A DNA stretch of 64,000 nt from NCBI RefSeq assembly GCF_023898315.1, contig NC_064618.1, forward strand, positions 247,293,076 to 247,357,075. Reading direction: 5' to 3'. A program made the translations under genes and the position numbers. Of the stretch, positions 1 through 11,601 are shown piece by piece. This stretch comes from Schistocerca nitens (taxonomy: Eukaryota; Arthropoda; Insecta; Orthoptera; Acrididae). The notes under the pieces are model-generated. The model saw nothing but the letters and a program-made list of their open reading frames with translations, was not told the origin of the DNA and did not search any database. The number at the start of each line of letters is the position of its first letter. Position 1 is the stretch's first letter.

Positions 1-155
1 TTAAACTATGTAAGAAATGAGTGAGCTAGGAGTATACGACTTGCTGCTGCAGCTGCTTATCCAACGGCGGCAGGGAGCACACTTTCAATTCTGTTGTCCC
101 GTACTACGGCATTCCAAAAAACTTTGATTAGTGGTGTTTATTTAATGGGCACTTG

Positions 156-384
156 TCACTCTGAGTGACTTTTTTCTGTGGGGGAACATTAAAGATCTGG
201 TGTATGGTACCGCCTCTACCACGTGATGTAGCTGGGTCACTCATGGTTTGCATATTGAATGTTTGTACAAAAGAACTTTCAGAGTTTCTCTTCAAAATGC
301 AATATGTATGACATCTGTACACTGTTTTGTTCTTGTGCAATAAATAATTGAAAGTGTTCCCTGACTTTATGTACACCCTGTATA
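156..384 (-). repeat. Inverted duplicate of a mariner-like element end
   Basis: This 229-bp stretch is the reverse complement of 511-739, with a single substitution that I can see. It carries the terminal repeat (ending in caccctgtata at 374-384) and the last part of the transposase frame of the neighbouring element. Homology stops sharply at about 155/740. The two copies face each other across a 126-bp spacer (385-510), so the unit can form a long hairpin. Positions 1-155 hold nothing I recognise. Confidence 0.85.
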
Positions 385-510
385 TGTCTTTGAATGCTCT
401 TTAAAAATAACCTTATCTTTATATTATCTGGCACTTACCTAAATCTTACTGCTCTGATTAGGTGTTTAGTGCATGATACATACGTAAACTGCATTTGTGA
501 TGTCTCCTCA

Positions 511-1750
511 TATACAGGGTGTACATAAAGTCAGGGAACACTTTCAATTATTTATTGCACAAGAACAAAACAGTGTACAGATGTCATACATATTGCATTT
601 TGAAGAGAAACTCTGAAAGTTCTTTTGTACAAACATTCAATATGCAAACCATGAGTGACCCAGCCACATCACGTGGTAGAGGCGGTACCATACACCAGAT
701 CTTTAATGTTCCCCCACAGAAAAAAGTCACTCAGAGTGAGATCTGGTGATTGGGGAGGCCATTTCATGAAACAGCTGTCCCCCTCTGTAGCACGGCTGAT
801 CCGTCGATGCAGCAGCTCTGTATTCAGGTACCCACAAACTTCACAATGAAAATGGGGTGGAACCCCATCCTGCTGAAAGATGAAAGGAGAGTCCAATTGC
901 ATTTGAGGCATCAGCCATTGCTGCAACATGTTCAAGTAGGGAATATCCAGTGACAGTGCTCTCGGCGAAGAAGAATGGCCCGTACAGTTTTTGACGTGAC
1001 AAGGCACAAAAAGTGGGGAATCACACTCATATTCAATACATTCGTGTGGATGCATTGTACCCCAGATTCGACAATTATGCCTGTTCACTTCCCCATTAGT
1101 GGTAAAAGTGGCTTCGTCGCTAAAAATTAAGTGACCGACAATGCCATCCCCATCCTCATTCAGTTGTTGCAACTGCGAACGAAACTCAAAACATATGTCT
1201 TCGTGGTCATCATTGAGCTCCTGCAGCTCCAATTTGAATGGTTTCATAGACAGCTTCTGTCGCAGGACTTTCCACATCCACACTGTCAGTGGAGCCATTT
1301 CGAGTTCACGTGATGCACGACGCACCGATTTCTTTGGACTCCTTATGAATGTCTCTTGTACGCACTCCACATTCACTGTGGGATGCCCGCTTCTCTTTGC
1401 CAGGCACAGGCGACCCATCATAATGAATTTGTTGTGCCAGTGGTAAATGGCCTTCCTTGTTAGTGGCTCCTTACCACACTTGGTTCTAAACGTCCATTGA
1501 ACAGCTGTAGCACACTTGTTTTTGTCAAACTCCAACACACAGAAAGCTCGCTCTGCACTGGAACTCGGCAGGTTTGTGACTGCCGCTGAGTATCAGCAAA
1601 TTACCAAACTACGCTGTGGTAGTATACATGGAAAAAAAAATTTTCAGGGTTTCTCTTCAAAATTGACATATGTATGATATCTGTACATTGTTTGGTTCTT
1701 ATGCAATAAATAATTGAAAGTGTTCCCAGACTTCATGTACACCCTGTATA
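511..1750 (-). mobile_element. Mariner-like DNA transposon with ~110-bp terminal inverted repeats
   Basis: The element starts with tatacagggtgtacataaag at 511 and ends with the matching inverted sequence at 1750. The inverted repeat extends about 110 bp inward with scattered mismatches. The TA dinucleotides at both tips fit the TA target duplication of the Tc1/mariner superfamily. The single transposase frame (669-1538) lies on the minus strand and fills most of the interior. Length, about 1.24 kb, is normal for a mariner-type element. Confidence 0.85.
669..1538 (-). CDS. Mariner-like transposase (HTH plus DDE/D), 289 codons
   Basis: The protein has an N-terminal helix-turn-helix region with QWTFRTKCGKEPLTRKAI and an SPKKSVRR linker, then a catalytic core with FSDEATF, IFQQDGVPPHF and PPQSPDLTLSDFFLWG. 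These three motifs supply the acidic residues expected of the DDE/D transposases of this Tc1/mariner-related family, which cut and rejoin at terminal inverted repeats. Nothing in the catalytic core looks destroyed. The C-terminus (ending after YGTASTT) seems short compared with relatives, which continue for tens of residues after this motif, so it may be truncated. The first methionine at 1538 is the obvious start; the reading frame may originally have begun slightly upstream. Confidence 0.8.
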   Translation of the reverse strand: MLEFDKNKCATAVQWTFRTKCGKEPLTRKAIYHWHNKFIMMGRLCLAKRSGHPTVNVECVQETFIRSPKKSVRRASRELEMAPLTVWMWKVLRQKLSMKPFKLELQELNDDHEDICFEFRSQLQQLNEDGDGIVGHLIFSDEATFTTNGEVNRHNCRIWGTMHPHECIEYECDSPLFVPCHVKNCTGHSSSPRALSLDIPYLNMLQQWLMPQMQLDSPFIFQQDGVPPHFHCEVCGYLNTELLHRRISRATEGDSCFMKWPPQSPDLTLSDFFLWGNIKDLVYGTASTT

Positions 1751-1949
1751 TGGTGAATAATACGCCTGCTGTAGAACTGATATATGGTATTCCATGTCCT
1801 CCATCTGTTTAGATTGTGTGTACTGATTATATTGTTTTCCACTAACAAACAAACTCCTTCAGGTCTTTAAGTGGGTATAATTCCTTTTTCTTCCCACTGT
1901 TTGGATATGCTAGTCAGTAACATTCTCAGCATGGAATGTTGAGTATTAT

Positions 1950-2640
1950 AAATGGTTGCCACTTATGATTGAGTTTCTTGTATTCTGTCGACTTTGATGG
2001 GATCGCAGCAACACCATCTGGCCCACTTGAAATTTAGTTACACGTCCTAATCTCTGATGATGTTTTTCTACCTTTTGCCTTTTCTTCTAATGTTAGTAGA
2101 GCTTGTCGTACCTTCTCCTCCATAGTTATTTCTTTTTTTGGATATCTTTGGTAATGGTTTTGCCCATTCATCTATTGTAACTTTGTCAAACGTCAACTCT
2201 GTGGGTATGAAACCACTAGATGTGTGTGGTGAATTATTTACAATCAGCTGGAATGGTGATACAAATTTAATCCACTAATGTTACTGTGGAGTGTATGTAT
2301 GGATGAATCGGTTAAACTTGCAGAATACTCTTTTGATGGGGCTGGCCTCCAGGTGAAAATGAGATACTAGTATGTATATGATGTATTTACTGAAAATTTC
2401 TTTCCATTTCATCCTGGTGAAATATGATGCATTGTCAGTCAAGATTATCCTAGGCTTTTCTTCCACTATTCTCCTTATGATTAGACCTGAGGTTACTGGC
2501 CCTACAGCATATAATTCGAGATATTTAGAAAAGGCATCATACAATGCTATCACATATTTCACTCCTTTCCTTGTGGACATGGGCCAGCCACGCCCATTGA
2601 TACAATTCGAGTGGTTTCATCAGAATGATAGGATGTAATT
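1950..2640 (-). pseudogene. Gypsy-like integrase remnant
   Basis: The minus strand encodes KYVIALYDAFSKYLELYAV followed by PRIILTDNASYFT, which matches the retroviral-type integrase core (first catalytic Asp in the ALYDAFSK stretch, second in the LTDNA motif). Further downstream, GRVTKFQVGQMVLLRSH resembles the C-terminal DNA-binding portion of Gypsy integrases (FQVGDxVLLR). A stretch around 2275-2060 remains open in one frame. The part around 2300-2420 appears frameshifted. Integrase would insert element cDNA into the genome; this copy is not functional. Confidence 0.75.
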
Positions 2641-2657
2641 CATTCAACGTAGGCTTA

Positions 2658-2659
<2 letters not shown>

Positions 2660-2701
<42 letters not shown>

Positions 2702-2702
2702 G
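2660..2702. repeat. (GT)n microsatellite
   Basis: An uninterrupted run of about 21 GT units sits inside the Gypsy-like remnant, between the integrase core and the degenerate RNase H region. It has displaced or expanded within coding-derived sequence. Confidence 0.98.
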
Positions 2703-3589
2703 TTTTTTCCAAATTTTCTGATCACTTGTTGTATCTACATCTCATGGTCATGAAATAGCAATAGGTGGTGATTTTGCCTGTACATTTTGAAACACCGTAG
2801 TGGCCCCACAAGTTATGAATGTACTTAATGAAGTTGTCAGCATAGTCCTCTGGTAAGCTCACAAATTTTCTTGTTCTGGTGTGCGTTTATGAAATAGCAC
2901 TCCTTGGTATATCTTGTAGAACTTGTTTACCATTTGTATTCCTAGCTTCCTGTAACTTTTTTCTTACCTTTTGCCAGCGCTGACCGTCTTCTTGCAGCTG
3001 TCCTAGGCTGTGGCACACTTTTGTATAGTACAGGCTATCATTAGCAAGACTCTAATATCTTAGGTCTGTTCAGTATATTCAAAAAATTCATTCAAACCAT
3101 GTGGTAGTCTCGGTTGCACATCAGCTATTATGTTTTGTTCACTCCTAATTTACACTATTTCAAAACTAAATTCTTGTAAATATAGGCACCACGGAGCTAT
3201 CCTTCTGTGGACTAGTGTGCAGGTGTAGAGAAACGAGAGGGCTTGATGATCACAGTAATCCTTCGTGTGCATGTCCCATAACTAATAATCAAACTTTCAA
3301 ATAAGCCACATGACAGCGAGTGCTTGGAGTTCATGGTTACAGAGTACTCCCCCCTCTCACATTGTAAGCAATCTACTCATGAAAGTAATAATGCTTGGCA
3401 TTTGTTTATCATTTAGCCCTTTAATGTGGAAAAGACAACCCCCCACCCCAAACCTCAGGCCTTGTGATGATAAGCCTGTACTTAGACAAAATTCCTGGTT
3501 CATGTCAGGCTGGTTTAAAATATCAGCATTGACAAGTACTTACTTTATGTTTCCAGTATCTTTTTTCTGTATTGTTTTTCCTTAGTAAG

Positions 3590-4330
3590 TTCTGCATTGC
3601 GTCACTACTTAAGAGTTAGTTGGGCACAAATTTCCTAAAAAAGGGGGCCAGGCCTAAATACTTCTTTAGCTGTTCCTTATTTTGTGGACATGGGAAGTAT
3701 CTAAAGGTTCCAGTTTCCCAAGACCTGTCAAGATCCCTGAAATATTGTGCCCTAAAAATTTAATCCTTTCTTTTCCGAATTCGGACATTTTCAAGTTCGC
3801 AGTTACCCCATACTCAGAAAAACAATAAAGTAACTGCGCTATTATGTGTAGGTGCTCTTCCTATGTGGAAGTCACTATCAAAAAGTCGTCTACGTATATC
3901 GTAACTTGGCTTAGCAGCTCCAGTCCCAATACCTTATCCAGGGCTGCAGTAAAGACACCAGCACTTACATGTAAACCAAAAGTTAACACACAAAATCCAT
4001 AACTTCTTCCCCCACATAATAACACTGTGTACTTTTTGCTCTCTTGGTGCAAGATTATTTTCCACTAGAACACATAGAGATCGATCGTGGTAGGAAATCA
4101 AACTCCACGAAACTTAAAGCAGTTGTTGTTCTAAATTTTCTGGTTGTGTCCTCACTGGGACAATAATTTTGTTTATGCCCCTTCCGTCAAGTACTAACTA
4201 CATGCTACCATCTAGCTCTGCAATTGCTAATATGGGAATACAGTAGGGCGAGTGAGGAGGTTCTGTTATCCCCCCACCCAGTCAATGATGCTTTCTATTT
4301 ACTTCAATACTGCTCCCATTTTTGATGATC
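3590..4330 (-). pseudogene. Gypsy-like reverse transcriptase remnant
   Basis: The minus strand at 4052-3861 reads GGRSYGFCVLTFGLHVSAGV and then, about 30 residues on, IYVDDFLI. These are the RT fingers/palm stretch (VLPFGL-type) and the catalytic YVDD box of Ty3/Gypsy reverse transcriptases. Both Asp residues of the YVDD box are kept, but the frame is broken on both sides. Sequence between about 3590 and 2700 is where RNase H and the integrase zinc finger would lie; I cannot read them cleanly. Confidence 0.75.
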
Positions 4331-4739
4331 GTATGGGGTAAGATGAAGAACAGATTTTTCTTGGGGGTTGACATCTATCTTGTAGATGCATTTTTTTTTT
4401 TTTCTTAAACCATGAGTGCTTTCTTGGGTGAGTACCCTTAATTTGTTCATTTGTGCCTCAGATAAGTAGGTTCATTGACCTTTGCCTGTATGCTAATGCT
4501 TTTGTACGAAATAACGTTTACCATTACCTGCATCAATCTGTACTTTGTATAGTCTGAAAACATTCATCCCCATTAAACAATGAACCATCAATTTTTCTTC
4601 TACCAAAAAGGTACATTCTATAGTGGTGTCTTTTGAATGTTATGAGTATACGAGCTTGTAATTTTATTCTCTTTGATCTCTTCCCAACTGCAGTCAAGTT
4701 ATGGCACTTTTGTACTAATAAAGTTTGTATGTCTAATAT

Positions 4740-4840
4740 CCTTCCTAATTTCATTGAACAAACTTTGTGAAATAATGTTAGTCGTGGCTCCTGTATCTAG
4801 TACAATGGGTACTGTCACATTGGCTTGTTTAGCTGCGTTA
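4740..4840 (-). pseudogene. Retroviral-type aspartic protease motif of the Gypsy-like remnant
   Basis: On the minus strand the sequence near 4830-4770 translates as VPIVLDTGATTNII. DTGA with flanking hydrophobic residues is the active-site signature of the retropepsin family, which cleaves the Gag-Pol polyprotein. It sits between gag-like sequence and RT, as expected. Only the active-site half is recognisable. Confidence 0.65.
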
Positions 4841-5399
4841 TCACTAATTATTATTATTTCTTCTGCATTTTAATGTCACTTTTGTCTTTCATACAAAATT
4901 CCTGCTTAATATTACTATCCTGTTCATAGCATACAATACAATTTGTAAATAAATGCATGCCCCCCACTCATCTTCTCAGTCTGCGACTGCGGGCTTATCG
5001 CAACCTGCCTCTGTTTTCCTGTGCTGTGATGAGATAATTTCATCGCTTTGCATTACTTGTACTATATGCACAGTATTATGATCATTGTTTCTCCCTTTTG
5101 TATCCTGCCCACATTGCGAATCAGTTTCCCTTTGTCTTTGTCCTCTCTCCTGTACATATCCCCCATTTTCTTGTCTGTAACCATTGCTAATTTATGTTAG
5201 GGTGCCTACTGTTGTCGGTATGTTGTGGCCGATTGTGATACTGATGTTCATTGTCTACTTGCAGTGGACCTTGAACCCTGGTACCTGGACCCCTTTGTTC
5301 CATAGGTATTGGGTCTTGGTAACCTGGATAATGTCATGTCGTAGCCCATTTTTGTTCTCCATAGTTCTATCTGTTACCTTAGTTCTTATTTTTGTTACT

Positions 5400-6780
5400 T
5401 TGCTGAAACATGTAAAGACATCAACCCATGCTGGTTGTTTGTACTATTCTGTTACAGTTAAAGTGGTTTCCATTATGTGGTATATCTGGTTGCATATTCC
5501 TACTCTCAGTTGGTGGTTCCCCTTTTTGTAAATGAGATCGATCGAGTTGAGTATAGAGAGGAAGTACTGGAGAGCTTTTCTGGTATTGTCACCAATTTTT
5601 CCTTGATATGCAGTGGCAACCGATTCTTGAATACCGTATCTTTAAGAAGTCAATATGTGAGATTGGATTTGTCCAGTAATATGTCTTATATTTTAAGATT
5701 TTTTCAAAATGTCAACACAGTCCTCCCTGTTTACTGTTAAAGGGCTGAGGGTTAAACACCTCACAGTGCAACCTCTCTTGTACAGCGATTGACCAGAATT
5801 TTTCAAGAAACACTTGCTCAAATTATGTGTGTGGCAGCACTCAGTCATGTCAATAGCCTAAAGCAAAGCGTCACCTCGGGTACAGCCTACTGTGAATCTG
5901 ATCTTTTGTGCTTCCATTCAGGTATGTGGCAGCACATTCCAGAATCCCCTTATGAATATGACAAGGTTTGTTTTCTTGCCCTCAGTCGAATATACTGGAA
6001 ATTTCCTACTCCTAATTAGGCCTCCATATGCTAAAATGGACGACAAACAAGGTGCTGTGCTCACAGGCTGTGGCACTGTCACTGGCTGCATGTGATTGTA
6101 TGCATCATATGACAGCACCGTCATTGGTATTGGTTGTTGTAAATTATACTCCTTTTCTCCACCGCCAGGTATAGTCGCAGGTGAATAGGTGAATGAGTGT
6201 AAGCATTCCCACTTCCTGACATATCTATTTGGCTTGGATTGTTAGTTTCAATCGGCTCTTTTGAGCTACCGCTACCATTCATGAGCTCTTTACGAATTCA
6301 CTTTCCTGCTGCTTTAATATCTGAGTCGATTTTAGCAATTATTTTGCTTTCCTTCTGTGCCATTACTTCTTCCGTTACATCTACGTATATTATGTGCTCT
6401 TGTACAAACTTTTGTGCAAGCGTAGTGGTGCTATCTACTAACCCAACCTCGGCTCTTTCAATTACTTCCTTCATATTCTTGCCCAAGTGTTCTTGGTATT
6501 TTTTCACTAGTTTCAAGTGTTCCACCTCTCCTTATAGATTTTGCACTTCATCTGGTAACTCCTTGCAAACTGACTGCAGTTCCGTTACATTCCTATGCAC
6601 AAGCTTCATGATCTCTGTAATTTTGGTCTGTGCCACTTGTAAATTATTCTGAATTTCTGTTATACTGTTAAGCCTGTCCATGGTTTCCTTTTGATCTGGA
6701 ATATTTGGATGAGAATTTCTGATCTAGCTTATTTTAGTCAGTGACAAGTCTGTGCATAAATCTCTCCCAGAATCACTGCA
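5400..6780 (-). pseudogene. Gag-like region of the Gypsy-like remnant
   Basis: Minus-strand frames here include a Lys/Glu-rich helical stretch (6525-6298) and a later segment with LAYGGLIRSRKFPVYSTEGK followed by a short amphipathic motif ending in NVLPHT. The second resembles, to my eye, the capsid-like portion of arthropod Gypsy gag proteins. No intact CCHC zinc knuckle is visible between it and the protease motif. Several stops interrupt the frame. The call rests mostly on position upstream of the protease motif. Confidence 0.5.
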
Positions 6781-6900
6781 CCGGGCCATGATTAACTTTG
6801 CACTCAAATAATCAAACTTAACTGTTAAGTCATTACACAATCTGCCTAAATTGTGCATGTTCATATTTAGGTCACAAATATTATTTACATTTAAGACATT

Positions 6901-7507
6901 GATGACATGCTAGTGCCTTGTGTATCTTTCAGATTTTGTTCACTCGTGATCAGGTTCTGTTCATATGATGTCCAACAAATATATATTTTGGAATCCATGC
7001 TAGCACGTCTTCCGGTATTATCTTGGGATAAAATGCTCCCTGGGGTCGCTTATGACTTGATATCATCTACTGTGAATAATATTAAATTACCCATAAGTAC
7101 ATTTTCCTCCCCTATATAAGTTAAGTTTAAATAAAATTCATGACTCTATACTGACAAATTAAAAAAAAATTATGTGGAAAATTAAAATAGTAATCTTTAT
7201 TAAAATAGTAATCTTTATTAAAATTTTTACAAGACTTTAAAAAAATATATGTACAATTTACACTTTGCCAAAATGGCAATTATTTGTTGCCTTCATTATG
7301 GTCTACGTAGTATTAGAGCAATTTTTTAGATCAGCGATACAACTACTGATAATAATAAGCACAGTTCCACATTTCTTAGGACCGGATAGGATCTCAGTTT
7401 ACTACTAATAGATACACTACCAAACTAATCATGCCTGCTTAACAATTGTATGGTTCCTACCTTTGTTGCAAAATGGTTGTCTGCATATTTTTCACGGTTT
7501 ACCTCCA

Positions 7508-7593
<86 letters not shown>

Positions 7594-8293
7594 CTCCCCC
7601 TCACTTTTGCTGCTTGTCTTGTTCATCCACAATAGTTACAAACATGCATCACAGAAATAAAGTACAATTAGTAAATTTACAATGTATGCAAGTAACACTT
7701 TATCTACTTATTTATATGCTCCTTCAGCACTGTCCGGTCACTGGTAGCCAGTTGAAGTGGGGGCAACATGGCTGTTATTTATTATTTCAGTTTGTATAAA
7801 TAAAGGTACATATTTGAAGATATGTGGGGAGGGCAACAGTCCGAACAGCTACTACTATTGTGTTCACCTGTAACACTATCTAATTCTGAGTAACGCTTTG
7901 TAAAGTAATGTTCGTGGAAGTTATTGCTTTACCTCATTTCTTGTTACTAGCAGCAGCTCCAGACTCTTCTTCTCCGGCCTCCCTCTTACTAGATAGATAA
8001 ATTTCTTCTGACCATGACGTGTCAATAAGGCATCGTCTTCATGATATAAAATTTTTGCAGAATAAATCTTAATAGACCTAGGTTTTTCCTCCTACTAAAT
8101 AAAACCTAACTTGAAACTTGTGGCAAAAACTGCATTGAATACTTTTTTATACAACTTAACACTTTCTTCCATCACACAAAAGACGGAACAACTCCATAAA
8201 ACATGCTACTGTATAGGAGTCCGAAACAAGAGACGTGATTAATGAAAGAAAACTGTTAACAAAGGGACACAAAAAATTGAAATTGAGGGTTGT
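6901..8293. other. No recognisable gene; contains microsatellite and short tandem repeat
   Basis: I see no coding family here. A perfect 18-bp tandem duplication (aaaatagtaatctttatt) lies at 7186-7221. A long (AC)n tract is at 7509-7594. By position this could be 5' untranslated or LTR sequence of the minus-strand Gypsy-like element, but I found no second LTR copy to prove it. Confidence 0.5.
7509..7594. repeat. (AC)n microsatellite
   Basis: About 43 AC units with one G interruption near the 3' side. It creates artefactual poly(Thr-His) reading frames in this stretch. Confidence 0.98.
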
Positions 8294-11200
8294 AACCTAT
8301 GAATCATGGACCTTGCCGTTGGTGGGGAGGCTTGCGTGCCTCAGCGATACAGATGGCCGTACCGTAGGTGCAACCACAACGGAGGCCAGACAAACATGTG
8401 GTTCCTGAAGAGGGGCAGCAGCCTTTTCAGTAGTTGCAGGGGCAACAGTCTGGATGATTGACTGATCTGGCCTTGTAACATTAACCAAAACGGCCTTGCT
8501 GTGCTGGTACTGCAAACGGCTGAAAGCAAGGGGAAACTACAGCCGTAATTTTTCCCGAGGACATGCAGCTTTACTGTATGACTAAATGATGATGGTGTCC
8601 TCTTGGGTAAAATATTCCAGAGGTAAAATATTCCAGAGGTAAAATAGTCCCCCATTCGGATCTCCGGGCGGGGACTACTCAAGAGGACGTCGTTATCAGG
8701 AGAAAGAAAACTGGCGTTCTACAGATCGGAGCGTGGAATGCCCGATCCCTTAATCGGGCAGGTAGGTTAGAAAATTTAAAAAGGGAAATGGATAGGTTAA
8801 AGTTAGATATAGTGGGAATTAGTGAAGTTCGGTGGCAGGAGGAACAAGGCTTTTGGTCAGGTGATTACAGGGTCATAAATACAAAATCAAATGGGGGTAA
8901 TGCAGGAGTAGGTTTAATAATGAATAAAAAAATAGGAGTGTGGGTTAGCTACTACAAACAGCATAGTGAACACATTATTGTGGCCAAGATAGACACAAAG
9001 CCCATGCCTACTACAGTAGTACAAGTTTATATGCCAACTAGCTCTGCAGATGATGAAGAAATAGATGAAATGTATGACGAGATAAAAGAAATTATTCAGG
9101 TAGTGAAGGGAGACGAAAATTTAATAGTCATGGGTGACTGGAATTCGTCAGTAGGAAAAGGGAGAGAAGGAAACATAGTAGGTGAATATGGATTGGGGGG
9201 AGGAAATGAAAGAGGAAGCCGCCTGGTAGAATTTTGCACAGAGCATAACTTAATCATAGCTAACACTTGGTTCAAGAATCATGAAAGAAGGTTGTATACC
9301 TGGAAGAATCCTGGAGACACTAAAAGGTATCAGATAGATTATATAATGGTAAGACAGAGATTTAGGAACCAAGTTTTAAATTGTAAGACATATCCAGGGG
9401 CAGATGTGGATTCTGACCACAATCTATTGGTTATGAACTGCAGATTGAAACTGAAGAAACTACAAAAAGGTGGGAATTTAAGGAGATGGGACCTGGATAA
9501 ACTGAAAGAACCAGAGGTTGTAGAGAGTTTCAGGGAGAGCATAAGGGAACAATTGACAGGAATGGGGGAAAGAAATACAGTAGAAGAAGAATGGGTGGCT
9601 CTGAGGGATGAAGTAGTGAAGGCAGCAGACGATCAAGTAGGTAAAAAGATGAGGGCTAGTAGAAATCCTTGGGTAACAGAAGAAATATTGAATTTAATTG
9701 ATGCAAGGAGAAAATATAAAAATGCAGTAAATGAAGTAGGCAAAAAGGAATACAAACGTCTCAAAAATGATATCGACAGGAAGTGCAAAATGGCTAAGCA
9801 AGGATGGTTAGAGGACAAATGTAAGGATGTAGATACTTGTCTCACTAGGGGTAAGATAGATACTGCCTACAGGAAAATTAAAGAGACCTTTGGAGAAAAG
9901 AGAACCACTTGTATGAATATCAAGAGTTCAGATGGCAACCCAGTTCTAAGCAAAGAAGGGAAAGCAGAAAGGTGGAAGGAGTATATAGAGGGTTTATACA
10001 AAGGCGATGTACTTGAGGACAATATTATGGAAATGGAAGAGGATGTAGATGAAGACGAAATGGGAGATAAGATACTGCGTGAAGAGATTGACAGAGCACT
10101 GAAAGACCCGAGTCGAAACAAGGCCCCGGGAGTAGACAACATTCCATTAGAACTACTGATGGCCTTGGGAGAGCCAGTCATGACAAAACTCTACCATCTG
10201 GTGAGCAAGACGTATGAGACAGGCGAAATACCCTCAGACTTCAAGAAGAATATAATAATTCCAATCCCAAAGAAAGCAGGTGTTGACATATGCGAAAATT
10301 ACCGAACTATCAGGTTAATTAGTCACAGCTGCAAAATACTAACGCGAATTCTTTACAGACGAATGGAAAAACTGGTAGAAGCGGACCTCGGGGAAGATCA
10401 GTTTGGATTCCGTAGAAATGTTGGAACACGTGAGGCAATACTGACCCTACGACTTATCTTAGAAGAAAGATTAAGGAAAGGCAAACCTACATTTCTAGCA
10501 TTTGTAGACTTAGTGAAAGCTTTTGACAATGTTGACTGGAATACTCTCTTTCAAGTTCTGAAGGTGGCAGGGGTAAAATACAGGGAGCGAAAGGCTATTT
10601 ACAATTTGTACAGAAACCAGATGGCAGTTATAAGAGTAGAGGGGCATGAAAGGGAAGCAGTGGTTGGGAAGGGAGTGAGACAGGGTTTTAGCCTCTACCT
10701 GATGTTATTCAATCTGTATATTGAGCAAGCAGTAAAGGAAACAAAAGAAAAATTCGGAGTAGGTGTTACAATCCATGGAGAAGAGATAAAAACTTTGAGG
10801 TTCGCCGATGACATTGTAATTCTGTCAGAGACAGCAAAGGACTTGGAAGAGCAGTTGAACGGAATGGACAGGGTCTTGAAAGGAGGATATAAGATGAACA
10901 TCAACAAAAGCAAAACGAGGATAATGGAATGTAGTGAAATTAAATCGGGTGGTGCTGAGGGAATTAGATTAGGAAATGAGACACTTAAAGTAGTAAAGGA
11001 GTTTTGCTATTTAGGGAGTAAAATAACTGATGATGGTCGAAGTAGAGAGGATATAAAATGTAGACTGGCAATGGCAAGGAAATCGTTTCTGAAGAAGAGA
11101 AATTTGTTAACATCGAGTATAGATTTGAGTGTGAGGAAGTCGTTTCTGAAATAATTTGTATGGAGTGTAGCCATGTATGGAAGTGAAACATGGACGATAA

Positions 11201-11599
11201 CTAGTTTGGACAAGAAGAGAATAGAAGCTTTCGAAATGTGGTGCTACAGAAGAATGCTGAAGATAAGGTGGGTAGATCACGTAACTAATGAGGCGGTATT
11301 GAATAGGATTGGGGAGAAGAGGAATTTGTGGCACAACTTGACTAGAAGAAGGGATCGGTTGGTAGGACATGTTTTGAGGCATCAAGGGATCACAAATTTA
11401 GCGTTGGAGGGCAGCGTGGAGGGTAAAAATCGTAGAGGGAGACCAAGGGATGAATACACTAAGCAGATTCAGAAGGATGTAGGTTGCAGTAGGTACTGGG
11501 AGATGAAGAAGCTTGCACAGGATAGAGTAGCATGGAGAGCTGCATCAAACCAGTCTCAGGACTGAAGACAACAACAACAACAACAACAACAACAACCTA
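8294..11599 (+). mobile_element. RTE-type LINE, near full length
   Basis: The element has a roughly 310-bp 5' leader, a single long ORF encoding endonuclease and reverse transcriptase (8611-11565), and a 3' end made of a (CAA/ACA)n tail (11568-11597) right after the stop codon. A short microsatellite-like tail instead of poly(A) is typical of RTE-clade LINEs. A 6-bp repeat, aaccta, occurs at 8294-8299 and at 11594-11599 and could be the target duplication, but the 3' copy overlaps the tail so this is weak. A 15-bp motif (gtaaaatattccaga) is tandemly repeated near 8607-8642. Four more copies or fragments of this family lie downstream (13.0, 15.9, 17.5 and 18.9-21.0 kb). Confidence 0.88.
8611..11565 (+). 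pseudogene. RTE LINE ORF: AP endonuclease plus reverse transcriptase, one in-frame stop
   Basis: The frame is open from 8611 with no ATG before 8788, yet the essential endonuclease Asn (GAWNARSL) lies upstream of that ATG, so the true start is not 8788 or is non-AUG. The endonuclease shows ISEVRW, VMGDWNSSVG, YQIDYIMV and DSDHNLLV, the apurinic-endonuclease residues that nick target DNA. The RT has FVDLVKAFD (motif A) and FADDIVILSE (catalytic motif). The C-terminus carries the CYLGSKITDDG block and a basic RRGRPRD tail typical of RTE proteins. The only lesion seen is a TAA at 11152-11154; the copy at 17.5 kb has GTA there. The frame continues unchanged after the stop to 11565. Confidence 0.88.
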
Positions 11600-11601
11600 A
11601 A

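Larger units (their letters stand above)
1751..6900 (-). mobile_element. Decayed Gypsy-like LTR retrotransposon, internal region
   Basis: Reading on the minus strand from high to low coordinates I see gag-like sequence (about 6780-5400), an aspartic protease motif (about 4830-4750), reverse transcriptase (about 4330-3590) and integrase (about 2640-1950). That order (gag, protease, RT, integrase) is the Gypsy/Ty3 order. All frames are interrupted. I looked for a pair of LTRs at either end and did not find one. The mariner-like element at 511-1750 abuts its 3' end and may have inserted there. Confidence 0.75.

Noticed and set aside
7446-7799. Open frames with poly(Thr-His)
   Set aside because: They are translations of an (AC)n microsatellite; the same applies to the frames at 13210-13563, 31137-31566 and 45353-45641.
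1-8293. LTR pair for the Gypsy-like element at 1.8-6.9 kb
   Set aside because: I compared the sequence on both sides and found no direct repeat long enough; only a short 18-bp tandem repeat at 7186-7221 is present.
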